From UBA11222 sp049323435 (GTDB lineage: Bacteria; Pseudomonadota; Alphaproteobacteria; UBA11222), in contig JBMOMX010000035.1 of the NCBI GenBank assembly GCA_049323435.1, forward strand, positions 22,632-86,631: 64,000 nucleotides of DNA. Direction: 5' to 3'. Under the pieces are notes generated by a model. The model was not told the DNA's origin, did no database searches, and saw only the letters and a program-made list of their open reading frames with translations. The position numbers were made by a program, and so were the translations under genes. Positions 54,579 through 63,877 of this stretch are shown one piece after another; within the stretch, counting starts at the first letter, position 1; the number at the start of each line of letters is the position of its first letter.

Positions 54579-54920
54579 ATGAAAATAGCACTTTTATCAC
54601 TATTGCTTGCTTTCAAGCTTCTGCTTGGGCCTGTTGCCGCGCACGAATTTGAGGCGGGTTGCGATCGTGGTACTGGCCGGATGGCTGATCAGGCCAGTCA
54701 GGAACAAGACCATAAAGATCTGAAAAAGGGCGCACAGCCGGACGCTGGTAAAATGGCAGGGGCAGGACATCACTGCTGCTGCCCGCATGTTTCGGCCAAT
54801 AACATTACGGGCTTTTCAGCGGTTGAAACCGTTGCCGGCCAGGCTGCATTTCCCTATCAGCATATGTTCATGCGTTCGGTGGATCAGGGACCGCCACTCA
54901 AACCCCCCTCTCACGCTTAA
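54579..54920 (+). CDS. small exported Cys/His-rich protein preceding czcCBA
   Basis: 113 residues from ATG 54579; a TTG three codons earlier is possible. The signal peptide is 'IALLSLLLAFKLLLGPVAAH'. The mature part is charged, with a striking 'GAGHHCCCPHV' cluster (about residue 65) and 'FEAGCDRG', suited to binding soft metals. It lies 99 bp upstream of the outer-membrane component of a heavy-metal RND pump. I do not recognise a named family; a periplasmic metal sensor or buffer is an inference from the motif and position. Confidence 0.65.
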   Translation: MKIALLSLLLAFKLLLGPVAAHEFEAGCDRGTGRMADQASQEQDHKDLKKGAQPDAGKMAGAGHHCCCPHVSANNITGFSAVETVAGQAAFPYQHMFMRSVDQGPPLKPPSHA

Positions 54921-55019
54921 TACGATAAAGCGGGCTTGCGCCTGAAGTGTGCTTTTTAGCGCTCCGATGCCGCATGTCCGATGTCTGTCGTTCAGGGAAT
55001 TAAGCAGTGAGATCCCCCA

Positions 55020-56360
55020 ATGCCAAAAATGCGTCACAAAGAAGCAGCGTGGCTGCTATGCGCCACCATTTTGTACAGCCTGCCCGTATATGCAGAAACG
55101 TCTGCAATGCCGGGAAACCTCCATCGGCCTGAAGCGGTTACCGCTGGTGCTCAAAAAAGCACGGGCTTCTTGCTGGAGGATGCAATCGCCAGGGCCCTTT
55201 CGCAATCGCCGCGCCTTAAAGGGTTTGCTTATGGTCTTGCCGCCGCCAAGGGCGAACTGGATCAGGCTGGCGTTTGGGAAAATCCTGAAATTGGCGTTGA
55301 AGCAGGAAATGTCGCAGGCACCGGCCCCTATAAGGGCTTTGATTCTGCAGAAGTCACTGTTGGCGTGAGCCAGGAATTTCAGCCGCGCGGCAAAATATCC
55401 GCACGCAAGGGCGTTGCGGGTAAAGGCGTGGAAATCGCTTTGCTCGAAGCACAGGGCGCCGCGCTCGATGTTATTCGTGATGTCACCGCTGCTTATGCCG
55501 AAGCTGTGGCGGCGGAAGAAATTGTGCGTCTGGCCACCGAGCAGAAAGAGCTGGCGGAGGATGTGCTGAAATCGGTCAGCATACGCGTGGCCGCCGCCGC
55601 CGCGCCGCTGTTTCAGAAAAGCCGCGCCGAGGTGGAACGCGCGGCTGCCGCCATCGCACTGGACAAGGCAATCCGTGAACGGGACATTGCGCGCAAAAAA
55701 CTGGCGGTGCTGATGGGCGAGGAAAGTTTCATCCAGCCGCTTGACGCCGCCGCCTTCTTCGCCATCGCCATGCCGGGACCCGCAGCGCTGGAAGAAGGGC
55801 TGGAAGCAAATCCCGATATTGTAAAACTGAATAGCAGCCTTGAACAATCCAGGGCGCGGTTTGATCTGGAGAAAGCCGGCGCCATTCCCGGCCCGCGCCT
55901 CAGCGTCGGTTTGCGCGATTTCCGGGATGGCAGCGATCAGGCCATTGTTGCGGGCGTGTCCTGGCCCATCCCTGTTTTCAATGCGAACAGGGGCAATATC
56001 ACGAAGGCCCGCAGCGCGGTAAGCCGCACCGAACTGGACAATCAGCAATTCAGGCTGAACGCCGCAGCCGAACTGTCCGAGGCGCGTGAGCGGATGGAAA
56101 ATGCCTATCTGCAAGTGCAAACCCTGAACAGTGAAATTCTGCCTTCCGCTGACAGGGCGTTCCGGCTGGCGCGCGAGGGCTATGGCCTGGGGCGCTTTCC
56201 TTACCTTGAAGTGCTGGACGCGCAGCGCAGCCTGTCCGGGGTGAGGCAACAGCAAATTGCCGCACTGAAAGATTTTCATGCCGCCCGCGCCGGGGTTGAA
56301 CGGCTGACCGCCGCACATATGGGCATGATACAAAATGCAGGAGAACAAAATGATGAATAA
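55020..56360 (+). CDS. czcC: outer-membrane efflux protein, TolC family (CzcC-like)
   Basis: A 446-residue TolC-type channel. An exported N-terminus ('WLLCATILYSLPVYAET') is followed by two repeats of the outer-membrane efflux domain: 'GFLLEDAIARALSQSPRLKG' opens the first, and 'LRDFRDGSDQAIVAGVSWPI' with 'VFNANRGNI' lies in the second. This is characteristic of heavy-metal (HME) RND systems. Its 3' end overlaps the adaptor gene region, and the adaptor's RBS sits inside it. Confidence 0.9.
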   Translation: MPKMRHKEAAWLLCATILYSLPVYAETSAMPGNLHRPEAVTAGAQKSTGFLLEDAIARALSQSPRLKGFAYGLAAAKGELDQAGVWENPEIGVEAGNVAGTGPYKGFDSAEVTVGVSQEFQPRGKISARKGVAGKGVEIALLEAQGAALDVIRDVTAAYAEAVAAEEIVRLATEQKELAEDVLKSVSIRVAAAAAPLFQKSRAEVERAAAAIALDKAIRERDIARKKLAVLMGEESFIQPLDAAAFFAIAMPGPAALEEGLEANPDIVKLNSSLEQSRARFDLEKAGAIPGPRLSVGLRDFRDGSDQAIVAGVSWPIPVFNANRGNITKARSAVSRTELDNQQFRLNAAAELSEARERMENAYLQVQTLNSEILPSADRAFRLAREGYGLGRFPYLEVLDAQRSLSGVRQQQIAALKDFHAARAGVERLTAAHMGMIQNAGEQNDE

Positions 56361-57594
56361 GACTCTTGTCATCATTGCATTGGCGGTGATTCTCGCGGGT
56401 GGCGCCTATTGGCTGTACCCATCGCGTATCGAACGCTCCGATGCGCCTGACGCGGCCGCGGAAGAGTTCGCGCGCGGACCCAACAATGGCAGGCTTCTCA
56501 GGAAGGATGATTTCGCAGTTGAAATCACCATCTTTGAAGATGGCGTTCCGCCGCAATTCCGCGCGTTTGTGTACCAAGATAACAAGCCGCTTGACCCTTC
56601 CAAAGTACAGCTGATGATGGAACTGACGCGGCTTGATGGCGAAGTAAATCTTTTTAACTTCGCTGCGAAAGATGCCGCGCTGATGGGCGATGCCAGCGTG
56701 GAAGAACCGCATTCTTTCGATGTGAAAGTAAGGGCTGTGTATGATGGAAAGCCTTATGAATGGGGATACGCATCCTATGAAGGGCGCACGGTCATTTCGG
56801 AAGAGGCCGCCATCGCTTCAGGCCTGAAAACCGAAGCAGCCGGTCCCGCAACAGTGCGGGAAAGCATCGGGCTTACAGGCCGTGTGGCGTTGAATCCCAA
56901 CACCACGGCCACCGTAAAGGCGCGCTTCCCGGGCATTATCCGCACGGTAAAAAAATCCCTGGGTGAAACGGTGGCGGCAGGCGAAGTGCTGGCGACGGTG
57001 GAAAGCAATGAAAGCTTGCAAGTCTATGCCGTGAAATCGCCGATCGCAGGCGTTGTTCTGAGCCGCAATGCCAATAGTGGTGAGACAGCCGGGGATATGC
57101 CGCTGTTCACAGTGGCCGACCTTTCCAATGTCTGGGCAGAGTTCCACGTTTTCCAGCGTGATCTGGAGAAAGTGAAAATCGGGCAACAGGTGAGGGTGCG
57201 CGGTGTGGAGGGGAAAATGGAAACAATGGGCCCCATTAACTCACTGCTGCCGGTTACCGAAGCCTCCAGCCAGACGGTAGTGGCGCGTGTCACTGTCGAT
57301 AATGCACAGGGTCATTGGCGCTCCGGCATGACGGTGCGCGGTGATGTAATCGTGAATGAACGCGAAGTGCCGCTGGCGGTCAAGGCCAGCGCCTTGCAGC
57401 GTTTCCGCGACTTCACGGTGGTTTTTGCCCAGGTGGGCAACAGCTACGAAGTGCGGATGCTGGAGCTTGGAACAAATGATGGGGAATGGGTGGAGGTGCT
57501 GGGCGGAATCAAACCCGGCACACGCTATGTCAGTGAAAACAGCTTCCTGATACGCGCCGACATCGAAAAATCCGGCGCAAGCCACGACCATTAG
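56350..57594 (+). CDS. czcB: RND efflux periplasmic adaptor (CzcB-like)
   Basis: 414 residues from ATG 56350, with AGGAG 6-10 bases upstream inside the czcC 3' end. An N-terminal membrane segment 'TLVIIALAVILAGGAYWLY' is followed by an adaptor-specific domain (about 30-150). The membrane-fusion core comes next: 'VKARFPGIIRTVKKSLGETV', the lipoyl-like half 'VKSPIAGVVLSRNANSGETA' and beta-barrel 'VTVDNAQGHWRSGMTVRGDV'. It bridges pump and channel. The C-terminus is 'SGASHDH'. Confidence 0.92.
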   Translation: MMNKTLVIIALAVILAGGAYWLYPSRIERSDAPDAAAEEFARGPNNGRLLRKDDFAVEITIFEDGVPPQFRAFVYQDNKPLDPSKVQLMMELTRLDGEVNLFNFAAKDAALMGDASVEEPHSFDVKVRAVYDGKPYEWGYASYEGRTVISEEAAIASGLKTEAAGPATVRESIGLTGRVALNPNTTATVKARFPGIIRTVKKSLGETVAAGEVLATVESNESLQVYAVKSPIAGVVLSRNANSGETAGDMPLFTVADLSNVWAEFHVFQRDLEKVKIGQQVRVRGVEGKMETMGPINSLLPVTEASSQTVVARVTVDNAQGHWRSGMTVRGDVIVNEREVPLAVKASALQRFRDFTVVFAQVGNSYEVRMLELGTNDGEWVEVLGGIKPGTRYVSENSFLIRADIEKSGASHDH

Positions 57595-57603
57595 GACATC
57601 CCC

Positions 57604-60600
57604 ATGATATTGGAAAAACTCATTCATTTCTCCATCAGCCAGCGGTGGCTGATTATGATTATCGCCGCGGGTTTATGCGCGATTGGCGCGTATAATTTTG
57701 GCAAGCTGCCGATTGATGCTGTGCCTGATATTACCAATGTGCAGGTGCAGATTAACACCGAAGCGCCGGGATTTTCGCCGCTCGAATCCGAGCAGCGCAT
57801 TACCTATCCCGTGGAAACCGCCATCGCAGGTTTGCCTGGGCTGGATTACACGCGCTCGCTCTCGCGCTACGGCCTGAGTCAGGTGACCGTTGTATTCAAG
57901 GATGGAACGGATATTTACTTCGCGCGTCAGCTGATCGCCGAGCGCCTGCAAGAAGTCAAAGGTCAGATCCCCGAAGGGCTGGAACCAACAATGGGGCCCA
58001 TCGCCACCGGCCTTGGCGAAATCTTCATGTTCATTATTGAACCAAAAGAAGGCGCGAAAAAGCCTGATGGCGGCGCGTGGACACCGGCGGATCTGCGTGA
58101 ATTACAGGATTGGGTGGTAAAGCCCCAGCTTCGCAATTTGAAAGGGGTTACGGAAGTCAACACCATCGGCGGCTTTGAAAAACAGTTTCACGTTACGCCC
58201 TATCCCGAAAAGCTGCTGGCTTACGGCCTGTCGATGGATGATGTGATGACCGCGCTGGCGCGCAATAACGGCAATGTGGGCGCGGGTTACATCGAGAAAA
58301 ATGGCGAGCAATATCTGATCCGCGTTCCCGGACAGGTCAAAACGCTCGACGATATCAGCCGTATTATCGTTGCCCAGCGCGATGAATTCACCATCCGGAT
58401 GCGCGACGTGGCCGATGTGCTTATGGGCGAAGAACTGCGCACGGGCGCCGCCACACGCAACGGCAATGAAGTGGTGCTTGGCACAGTGTTCATGCTGCTG
58501 GGCGAAAATAGCCGCGACGTATCGCAGCGCGTGGCGGAACGGCTGAAGGAAATCAATCGCAGCCTGCCTTCGGGTGTGATTGCCAAGACCGTTTATGACC
58601 GCACCACGCTGGTGGACCGCACCATCGCCACCGTTGAAAAAAACCTTGTGGAAGGCGCACTGCTGGTCGTGGTGATTTTGTTCCTGCTGCTGGGCAATAT
58701 CCGTGCGGCGCTGATTACCGCGGCTGTAATTCCCATCACCATGCTGATGACCATCACCGGCATGGTCAGCAATCGCATATCGGGCAATCTGATGAGTCTT
58801 GGTGCGCTGGATTTTGGGCTGATCGTCGATGGCGCGGTGATTATCATCGAAAACTGCCTGCGGCGGTTCGGTATGGAGCAGCACCGGCTGGGCCGGTTGC
58901 TCAGCGAGGATGAACGTTTCTCGCTGGCATCTTTGGCCACGGCGGAAGTGGTGAAGCCCAGCCTGTATGGCGTTGTCATCATCACTGTGGTGTATCTGCC
59001 GATATTTGCGCTGACGGGGGTGGAGGGAAAAATGTTCCACCCGATGGCCTTCACGGTTGTTACCGCGCTGCTGGCGGCATTGCTGCTATCGTTCACCTTT
59101 GTTCCGGCAGCCGTGGCATTGTTCGTCACCGGCAAGGTGGAAGAAAAGGAAAATTTTATTCTGCGTAAAGCGCGGGAATGGTATGAGCCAAAGCTGGATT
59201 ATGCGCTGCGTAACGCCAGGAAGATGGCGCTGGGAGGCCTATTGCTCGTGATCTTGAGTGGTATCGGCGCATCACGCATGGGCGCGGAGTTTATTCCCAG
59301 CCTTGATGAAGGCGATATAGCACTTCATGCGTTACGTATCCCCGGCACAAGCCTTAGCCAAGCCATCGATATGCAAAAGACGCTCGAAGCCCGCATCAAG
59401 CAATTTCCGGAAGTGGATATGGTGTTTGCCAAACTCGGCACAGCAGAGGTCGCAACCGACCCGATGCCGCCCAGCGTCGCTGATGCGTTCGTGATACTCA
59501 AGGATCGCGCGGCATGGCCTGATCCGGGCAAACCGAAGCAAGTGCTGGTAAAGGAAATTGAGAAAGCGGTGAAGGAGATTCCCGGCAATAATTACGAATT
59601 CACCCAGCCCATCCAGATGCGCTTCAATGAACTGATATCAGGCGTCCGCAGCGACGTTGCCGTAAAAATCTACGGTGATGATCTGGATATATTGCTCGAA
59701 TATGGCGAGAAAGTCGAAGCTGTAATCAATGCGATTCCCGGCGCGGCGGATGCCAAAACCGAGCAGATCACCGGCTTGCCCGTTCTCAGCATTATCCCCG
59801 ACCGTGATGCGCTTGACCGATATGGCATGAATGTCGCCGATGTGCAGGATGTGGTGGCGGTGGCGATGGGCGGCAAGACCGTCGGCCAGGTTTTTGAAGG
59901 GGATCGCCGCTTTGACATTGTCGTGCGTCTGCCAGAGATGTTGCGCAACGATATGGAGGCCCTGAAGCGGCTGCCCATACCCATACCCATACCCATACCC
60001 ATGCCGGTAACGGCTGGCAATGACCCGCATCCGTTCGGCTATGTACCGCTTTCGGAAGTTGCCAGCATCGAAATTGCGCTGGGGCCGAACCAGATCAGCC
60101 GGGAAAACGGCAAGCGGCGCGTTGTGGTTACGGCCAATGTGCGCGGGCGCGACCTTGGCTCCTTCGTCGTGGAATTACAGGAGGCGGTGCGCAACAAAGT
60201 GGCATTACCTGCCGGATATTGGGTGGAATATGGCGGCACGTTCGAACAGCTTATTTCCGCCAGCAAGCGCCTGCAACTGGTTGTGCCGATGGCGTTGCTG
60301 CTGATTTTTGGCCTGTTATACTCTTTGTTCCGCTCCACCCGCGATTCGCTGATAGTCTTTTCCGGTGTTCCGCTGGCGCTTACGGGCGGGGTGCTGGCCC
60401 TGGCGCTGCGTGACATTCCGCTGTCCATCTCGGCAGGCGTTGGCTTTATCGCCCTTTCGGGCGTCGCCGTGCTGAACGGCGTGGTGATGGTGTCCTTCAT
60501 CCGCAAGCTGCGCGATGAAGGCATGCCGCTTGACCAGGCTATTACCGAAGGCGCAATAACCCGCCTTCGCCCGGTATTGATGACCGCGCTGGTGGCAAGC

Positions 60601-60777
60601 CTCGGCTTCGTGCCGATGGCGCTCAATGTTGGCGCGGGGTCGGAGGTGCAGCGGCCGCTGGCGACCGTGGTGATCGGCGGCATTATCTCCTCCACCTTAC
60701 TTACGCTTCTGGTGCTGCCGGCGCTTTACAAATGGTTCACCCCGGCCCGCGATCTGCCGGCAAAGCAGGCGCTGTGA
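57604..60777 (+). CDS. czcA: heavy-metal RND efflux permease (CzcA-like)
   Basis: A 1,057-residue inner-membrane proton-driven pump with 12 transmembrane helices and two large periplasmic loops. The HME-RND signature in TM4 is 'DFGLIVDGAVIIIEN' (about 410) with the proton-relay Asp residues, and the N-terminus has 'VPDITNVQVQINTEAPGFSP'. The specific metal (Co/Zn/Cd, Ni or Cu/Ag) cannot be decided safely. A Pro-Ile repeat from a hexanucleotide tract sits in the second periplasmic loop. It forms one operon with czcB (9 bp) and czcC. Confidence 0.94.
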   Translation: MILEKLIHFSISQRWLIMIIAAGLCAIGAYNFGKLPIDAVPDITNVQVQINTEAPGFSPLESEQRITYPVETAIAGLPGLDYTRSLSRYGLSQVTVVFKDGTDIYFARQLIAERLQEVKGQIPEGLEPTMGPIATGLGEIFMFIIEPKEGAKKPDGGAWTPADLRELQDWVVKPQLRNLKGVTEVNTIGGFEKQFHVTPYPEKLLAYGLSMDDVMTALARNNGNVGAGYIEKNGEQYLIRVPGQVKTLDDISRIIVAQRDEFTIRMRDVADVLMGEELRTGAATRNGNEVVLGTVFMLLGENSRDVSQRVAERLKEINRSLPSGVIAKTVYDRTTLVDRTIATVEKNLVEGALLVVVILFLLLGNIRAALITAAVIPITMLMTITGMVSNRISGNLMSLGALDFGLIVDGAVIIIENCLRRFGMEQHRLGRLLSEDERFSLASLATAEVVKPSLYGVVIITVVYLPIFALTGVEGKMFHPMAFTVVTALLAALLLSFTFVPAAVALFVTGKVEEKENFILRKAREWYEPKLDYALRNARKMALGGLLLVILSGIGASRMGAEFIPSLDEGDIALHALRIPGTSLSQAIDMQKTLEARIKQFPEVDMVFAKLGTAEVATDPMPPSVADAFVILKDRAAWPDPGKPKQVLVKEIEKAVKEIPGNNYEFTQPIQMRFNELISGVRSDVAVKIYGDDLDILLEYGEKVEAVINAIPGAADAKTEQITGLPVLSIIPDRDALDRYGMNVADVQDVVAVAMGGKTVGQVFEGDRRFDIVVRLPEMLRNDMEALKRLPIPIPIPIPMPVTAGNDPHPFGYVPLSEVASIEIALGPNQISRENGKRRVVVTANVRGRDLGSFVVELQEAVRNKVALPAGYWVEYGGTFEQLISASKRLQLVVPMALLLIFGLLYSLFRSTRDSLIVFSGVPLALTGGVLALALRDIPLSISAGVGFIALSGVAVLNGVVMVSFIRKLRDEGMPLDQAITEGAITRLRPVLMTALVASLGFVPMALNVGAGSEVQRPLATVVIGGIISSTLLTLLVLPALYKWFTPARDLPAKQAL
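59974..60003 (+). repeat. hexanucleotide tandem repeat within czcA
   Basis: Four perfect CCCATA units plus a CCCATG unit encode (Pro-Ile)4-Pro-Met at about residues 791-800 of the pump. The unit length keeps the frame, so slippage would change loop length by two residues per unit. Confidence 0.9.
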
Positions 60778-60794
60778 TTTTTCAACCTGACCAA

Positions 60795-60812
60795 TGCAGC
60801 TTTGATGCTGCA
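60795..60812 (+). terminator. hairpin after the czc operon
   Basis: TGCAGC (60795-60800) pairs with GCTGCA (60807-60812) around TTTGAT, 18 bases past the czcA stop. A second GC-rich stem (GCGGGC/GCCCGC, within 60830-60875) follows. Neither has a clean T-run, so termination here is plausible but not certain. Confidence 0.4.
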
Positions 60813-60940
60813 CTGCAAAATCAGGAGGCGGGCAGTTTTTGCAGCACTTTCCCCTTCCTGACCCGCCCGCTGATTCTTCTCTGGCTCTGACGGAAATATC
60901 GGTTAGTCTATTCCGGCAAAATTAACTGGGGAGTGAGAGC

Positions 60941-62353
60941 ATGCCTGTTCAAAAATTTCCGCCGATGCAAAAAGATTTTCCGAGCTTTGACTGCGATGCG
61001 CATGTCGCCGAACCCAACGCCATCTGGGAGCGCGCCGGAGAATATCTGACCAAAGACGAAATGGAAGCCCTCAAAACCACCATGTGGTTTGATAAAGAAA
61101 CCAACCAGTTGATCGTTAACGGCGTTCTGGGCGCCGGTATCCGGTCGAACGAGGGCCAGGGCCGGGCCGGAGCCCTGAACCTGATCGGTGTCGCCGGGCC
61201 GGGCATGAAGCACCGCATTCAGCGCACCTTCAATGTGCGCAATCTCGATCCCAAAACCGCGCTGACCAAGGAACAGTCCGCCTATGTGGATCACAAGGGC
61301 GCATTCCTGCCCAAGGCGCGGCTGGCGGATATGGATTTTCAGGGCATTGATCAGGTGATGCTGATCCCGTCCGATGTGGACACCTATCCCTGGCTGCAAA
61401 ACGGGCTGGGCGCCGCGGCGATGTGCAAGGCCTATAATGAATGGGCCTGGGATTTCTGCAAGGAAAACCCCGAACGGCTGTATTTCGCCGCCATGCTGCC
61501 GCTGCAAGACCCCAATGCGGCGATCCGCGAAGTGCACCGGGTCGCGCAGAAAGGCTGCCGGGTCGGCCTGGTGCGGCCCATTGATGCGATGGGCAATTAT
61601 CCGCTGCAACCCAAATATGACGGGCTGTGGGCCGCCATGCAGGAAACCGGGATGGTGTATGGCATGCATCCGTTTCCGGCCTTCGGCGCGCTGAAACCGC
61701 CCGGCTATACCGAGCAGCATTCCCCTTCGGAACTGATCAACCGCACCATTTCATCGGCGCGGATTTCGCATTCCTTCCTGACCAATGTGCAGAATTTCCA
61801 GTCGGAGGCTGCGGTGTGGGTCGTCTCCGCGCTGATGTCGGGCCTGTTTGAACGTTTCCCGCGGCTGAAGGCGGCGGTGTTTGAGGCCTCCAGCACCTGG
61901 CTGAGTTTTGTGCTCGACGAATGCGATAAGCATTACAAACTTTATCGCAATGAGCGCACCATGCGGCCGCTGAAAAAACTGCCCAGCGAGACATTTTTCG
62001 AACATTGCATGACCGGTTTTGAAGGCGACGAAGCGCCGCCCTCGCGGCTGCCGGAATTCTATGAGGATATTCTGGTATGGTCATCGGATGTCTATCACCA
62101 TGATGGCGATGATGTCTGGCGCGCGCTGGAGACCATGCGCAAATGCAATCTGTCGCCAGAGCGTCAGGCGAAATTTCTCGGCGGCAATGCGCGGCGTCTG
62201 TATAATATCCAGGCGCCGCGTACCTTTATCACCGAGCGGGTGACCGAGCTCGAGCGCCCCGGCTGGTGGCCGACGGAAGAGGAAATCGCCCATGCGATGA
62301 CCGCAGAGGCGTCGTTGCAGCCCTGGCGCAAGGCGGGAGGTGCGCGGTCATGA
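60941..62353 (+). CDS. amidohydrolase family protein (COG2159), divergent subgroup A
   Basis: A 470-residue TIM-barrel amidohydrolase with N-terminal 'FDCDAHVAEPNAIWERAGEY', candidate metal ligands in 'VYGMHPFPAFGA' (His) and 'VWSSDVYHHDGDD' (Asp/His), and a typical 'LADMDFQGIDQVMLIPS' strand. It is more related to the next gene than to the three paralogues at 20, 34 and 35 kb, and lacks their upstream motif. Its stop overlaps the next start (ATGA). The pair may act together or as a hetero-oligomer; the substrate is unknown. Confidence 0.88.
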   Translation: MPVQKFPPMQKDFPSFDCDAHVAEPNAIWERAGEYLTKDEMEALKTTMWFDKETNQLIVNGVLGAGIRSNEGQGRAGALNLIGVAGPGMKHRIQRTFNVRNLDPKTALTKEQSAYVDHKGAFLPKARLADMDFQGIDQVMLIPSDVDTYPWLQNGLGAAAMCKAYNEWAWDFCKENPERLYFAAMLPLQDPNAAIREVHRVAQKGCRVGLVRPIDAMGNYPLQPKYDGLWAAMQETGMVYGMHPFPAFGALKPPGYTEQHSPSELINRTISSARISHSFLTNVQNFQSEAAVWVVSALMSGLFERFPRLKAAVFEASSTWLSFVLDECDKHYKLYRNERTMRPLKKLPSETFFEHCMTGFEGDEAPPSRLPEFYEDILVWSSDVYHHDGDDVWRALETMRKCNLSPERQAKFLGGNARRLYNIQAPRTFITERVTELERPGWWPTEEEIAHAMTAEASLQPWRKAGGARS

Positions 62354-63645
62354 GCAACACCAAAAGCTTTGCTGTTTTTGACAGCGATTCTCATGTGGTG
62401 GAGCCGCATGCCGTCTGGGAAAAATATCTCGACCCGGAATATCGCACCCTTGGCAAAGCCGCATTGTGGCGCGAGGAAGGCGAAACCGGTTCCTATCTCA
62501 AGGTCAACGGAAAAATATTCCGTGATCAGATGAATCCGAATATTCCGCGCCACGCCATCTGGAAACCCGGCCAGAGCTGGGAACAGGTGGGTGAGCTGGA
62601 CCCCGATATCCGCCACGCAAAAACCCCGGGGGCGTCCGACCCGCAGGCCCGTTTGCGCGACATGGATGTGATGGGCGTGGATCAGACGCTGCTTTATCCC
62701 ACCTGGTTCGCCGAAGGTTTTCATCTGGTCGAAGACCCGGATGTGGCCTATGCGCTGGCGCGCGCCTATAATGACTGGATCGCGGATTTTTGCGCCGCAG
62801 CGCCGGACCGGCTGTTCGCGGCCGCCATGATCCCGTTGCAGAATATGGATTTCGCCATTGCCGAATTGCGGCGCATCGCCAAAATCCCCTGCTTCAAGGG
62901 CGCCTTTATCCGCCCGATGTTTATCGAGGACCGTTATTTCACGCACCGCTATTTCGATCCGCTATGGGCGGCGCTGGAAGAACTGAACATCACCGCAGCC
63001 GTGCACCCGGCCAGCGGGTTGTGGAATCCGGAATGGACCTCGCATGCGCAGTTTATCGAAAAGATGAACCGGCGTCTGGGGCATCAAAGCTTTTTCCGTG
63101 AAGCAGGCGGCGGGCCGCTTTCCGGCGGCGGCGGCGGTGCGGCGGGCATGGTGTTCGGGCCAAGCAGCGATCTGGGCCATCCGATGTCGCCCATCATCGC
63201 CCCCTGGCTCGACAATCACATGTTTGTGGCCGCGGCATTGCTCGGCTTTGCGGTGATGGACCGCTATCCGAAAATGAAAGTCGTCATGGCGCATGGCAAG
63301 GCGTCATGGATGGAGGAAGTGCTGGAAAAAATGGAGGCTTCGGCGCTGACCTTTCCACTGGTGCATACTTATGCCATCACCACCGACCCGGAAGAGCTCT
63401 GGGAAGAAGGCGAAGTGATGCTGGGTTTTGACGCCGAGGAACGGCTGATCCAGAAACTCCCTCAGGATTTTGCAAAAAAAGTCGTGTGGGGCTCGCATTA
63501 TCCGCGCCAGGACACCACCACCGCCTGGGACGCCATCGCGCAACTTTCGGGCGCAGGCGTCGATGAAGCCACCATAGCAAGAATGCTGGGCGCCAACGCC
63601 GCCACACAATTCGGCGTGACACTGGCCCGGACCGTCGGGATGTAG
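62350..63645 (+). CDS. amidohydrolase family protein (COG2159), divergent subgroup B
   Basis: A 431-residue amidohydrolase with 'FDSDSHVVEPHAVWEKYLDP' and 'LRDMDVMGVDQTLLYPTWF' and the His of 'AAVHPASGLW'. At the conserved C-terminal metal/base site, where relatives read 'W.NDYPH' or 'SSDVYH', it has 'VVWGSHYPRQDTT': the aspartate is replaced by His and the following His by Arg. A glycine-rich insert ('GGPLSGGGGGAAGMVFG') precedes 'MSPIIAPWLDNH'. The enzyme may use altered chemistry or be a non-catalytic partner of the co-translated upstream protein. Confidence 0.85.
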   Translation: MSNTKSFAVFDSDSHVVEPHAVWEKYLDPEYRTLGKAALWREEGETGSYLKVNGKIFRDQMNPNIPRHAIWKPGQSWEQVGELDPDIRHAKTPGASDPQARLRDMDVMGVDQTLLYPTWFAEGFHLVEDPDVAYALARAYNDWIADFCAAAPDRLFAAAMIPLQNMDFAIAELRRIAKIPCFKGAFIRPMFIEDRYFTHRYFDPLWAALEELNITAAVHPASGLWNPEWTSHAQFIEKMNRRLGHQSFFREAGGGPLSGGGGGAAGMVFGPSSDLGHPMSPIIAPWLDNHMFVAAALLGFAVMDRYPKMKVVMAHGKASWMEEVLEKMEASALTFPLVHTYAITTDPEELWEEGEVMLGFDAEERLIQKLPQDFAKKVVWGSHYPRQDTTTAWDAIAQLSGAGVDEATIARMLGANAATQFGVTLARTVGM

Positions 63646-63737
63646 GGGGGGCGGCGCGCGGAGAAAGGGATTTGCCTCAGACCCGATTAATATTGATAAG
63701 TTGATCGCGTCTGAGTCAGCCCCGGTTTCATGCAATG

Positions 63738-63877
63738 CTATCCCAGAAAGCCCTTCAGGCGGCGTTTCAGCGCGGCGGCTGAATTTTGCGTCTCACATTC
63801 CCATACCACGAAGACGGACCATCCAAGTTTTTTCAACTGCGCCTGTACAAGCCTGTCGCGCTGTTTATTCCGCGCTA
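63738..63877 (-). pseudogene. vsr: vsr endonuclease remnant (C-terminal fragment)
   Basis: Read on the minus strand this encodes 'RNKQRDRLVQAQLKKLGWSV', then 'FVVWECETQ' and a stop at 63738-63740. The 'RN..RD......L..LGW.V.VVWECE' pattern is the C-terminal third of Vsr, the very-short-patch T:G mismatch endonuclease. The N-terminal two thirds are missing: the frame runs into the end of an IS630-like element near a TA at 63876-63877. It is broken, not functional. Between 63646 and 63737 there is only a small inverted repeat (CTCAGAC 63676 / GTCTGAG 63709). Confidence 0.8.

Noticed and set aside
55056..56375. 439-codon minus-strand frame
   Set aside because: Mirror of czcC; its composition (many His, Arg, Gln, Phe) is typical of an antisense shadow.
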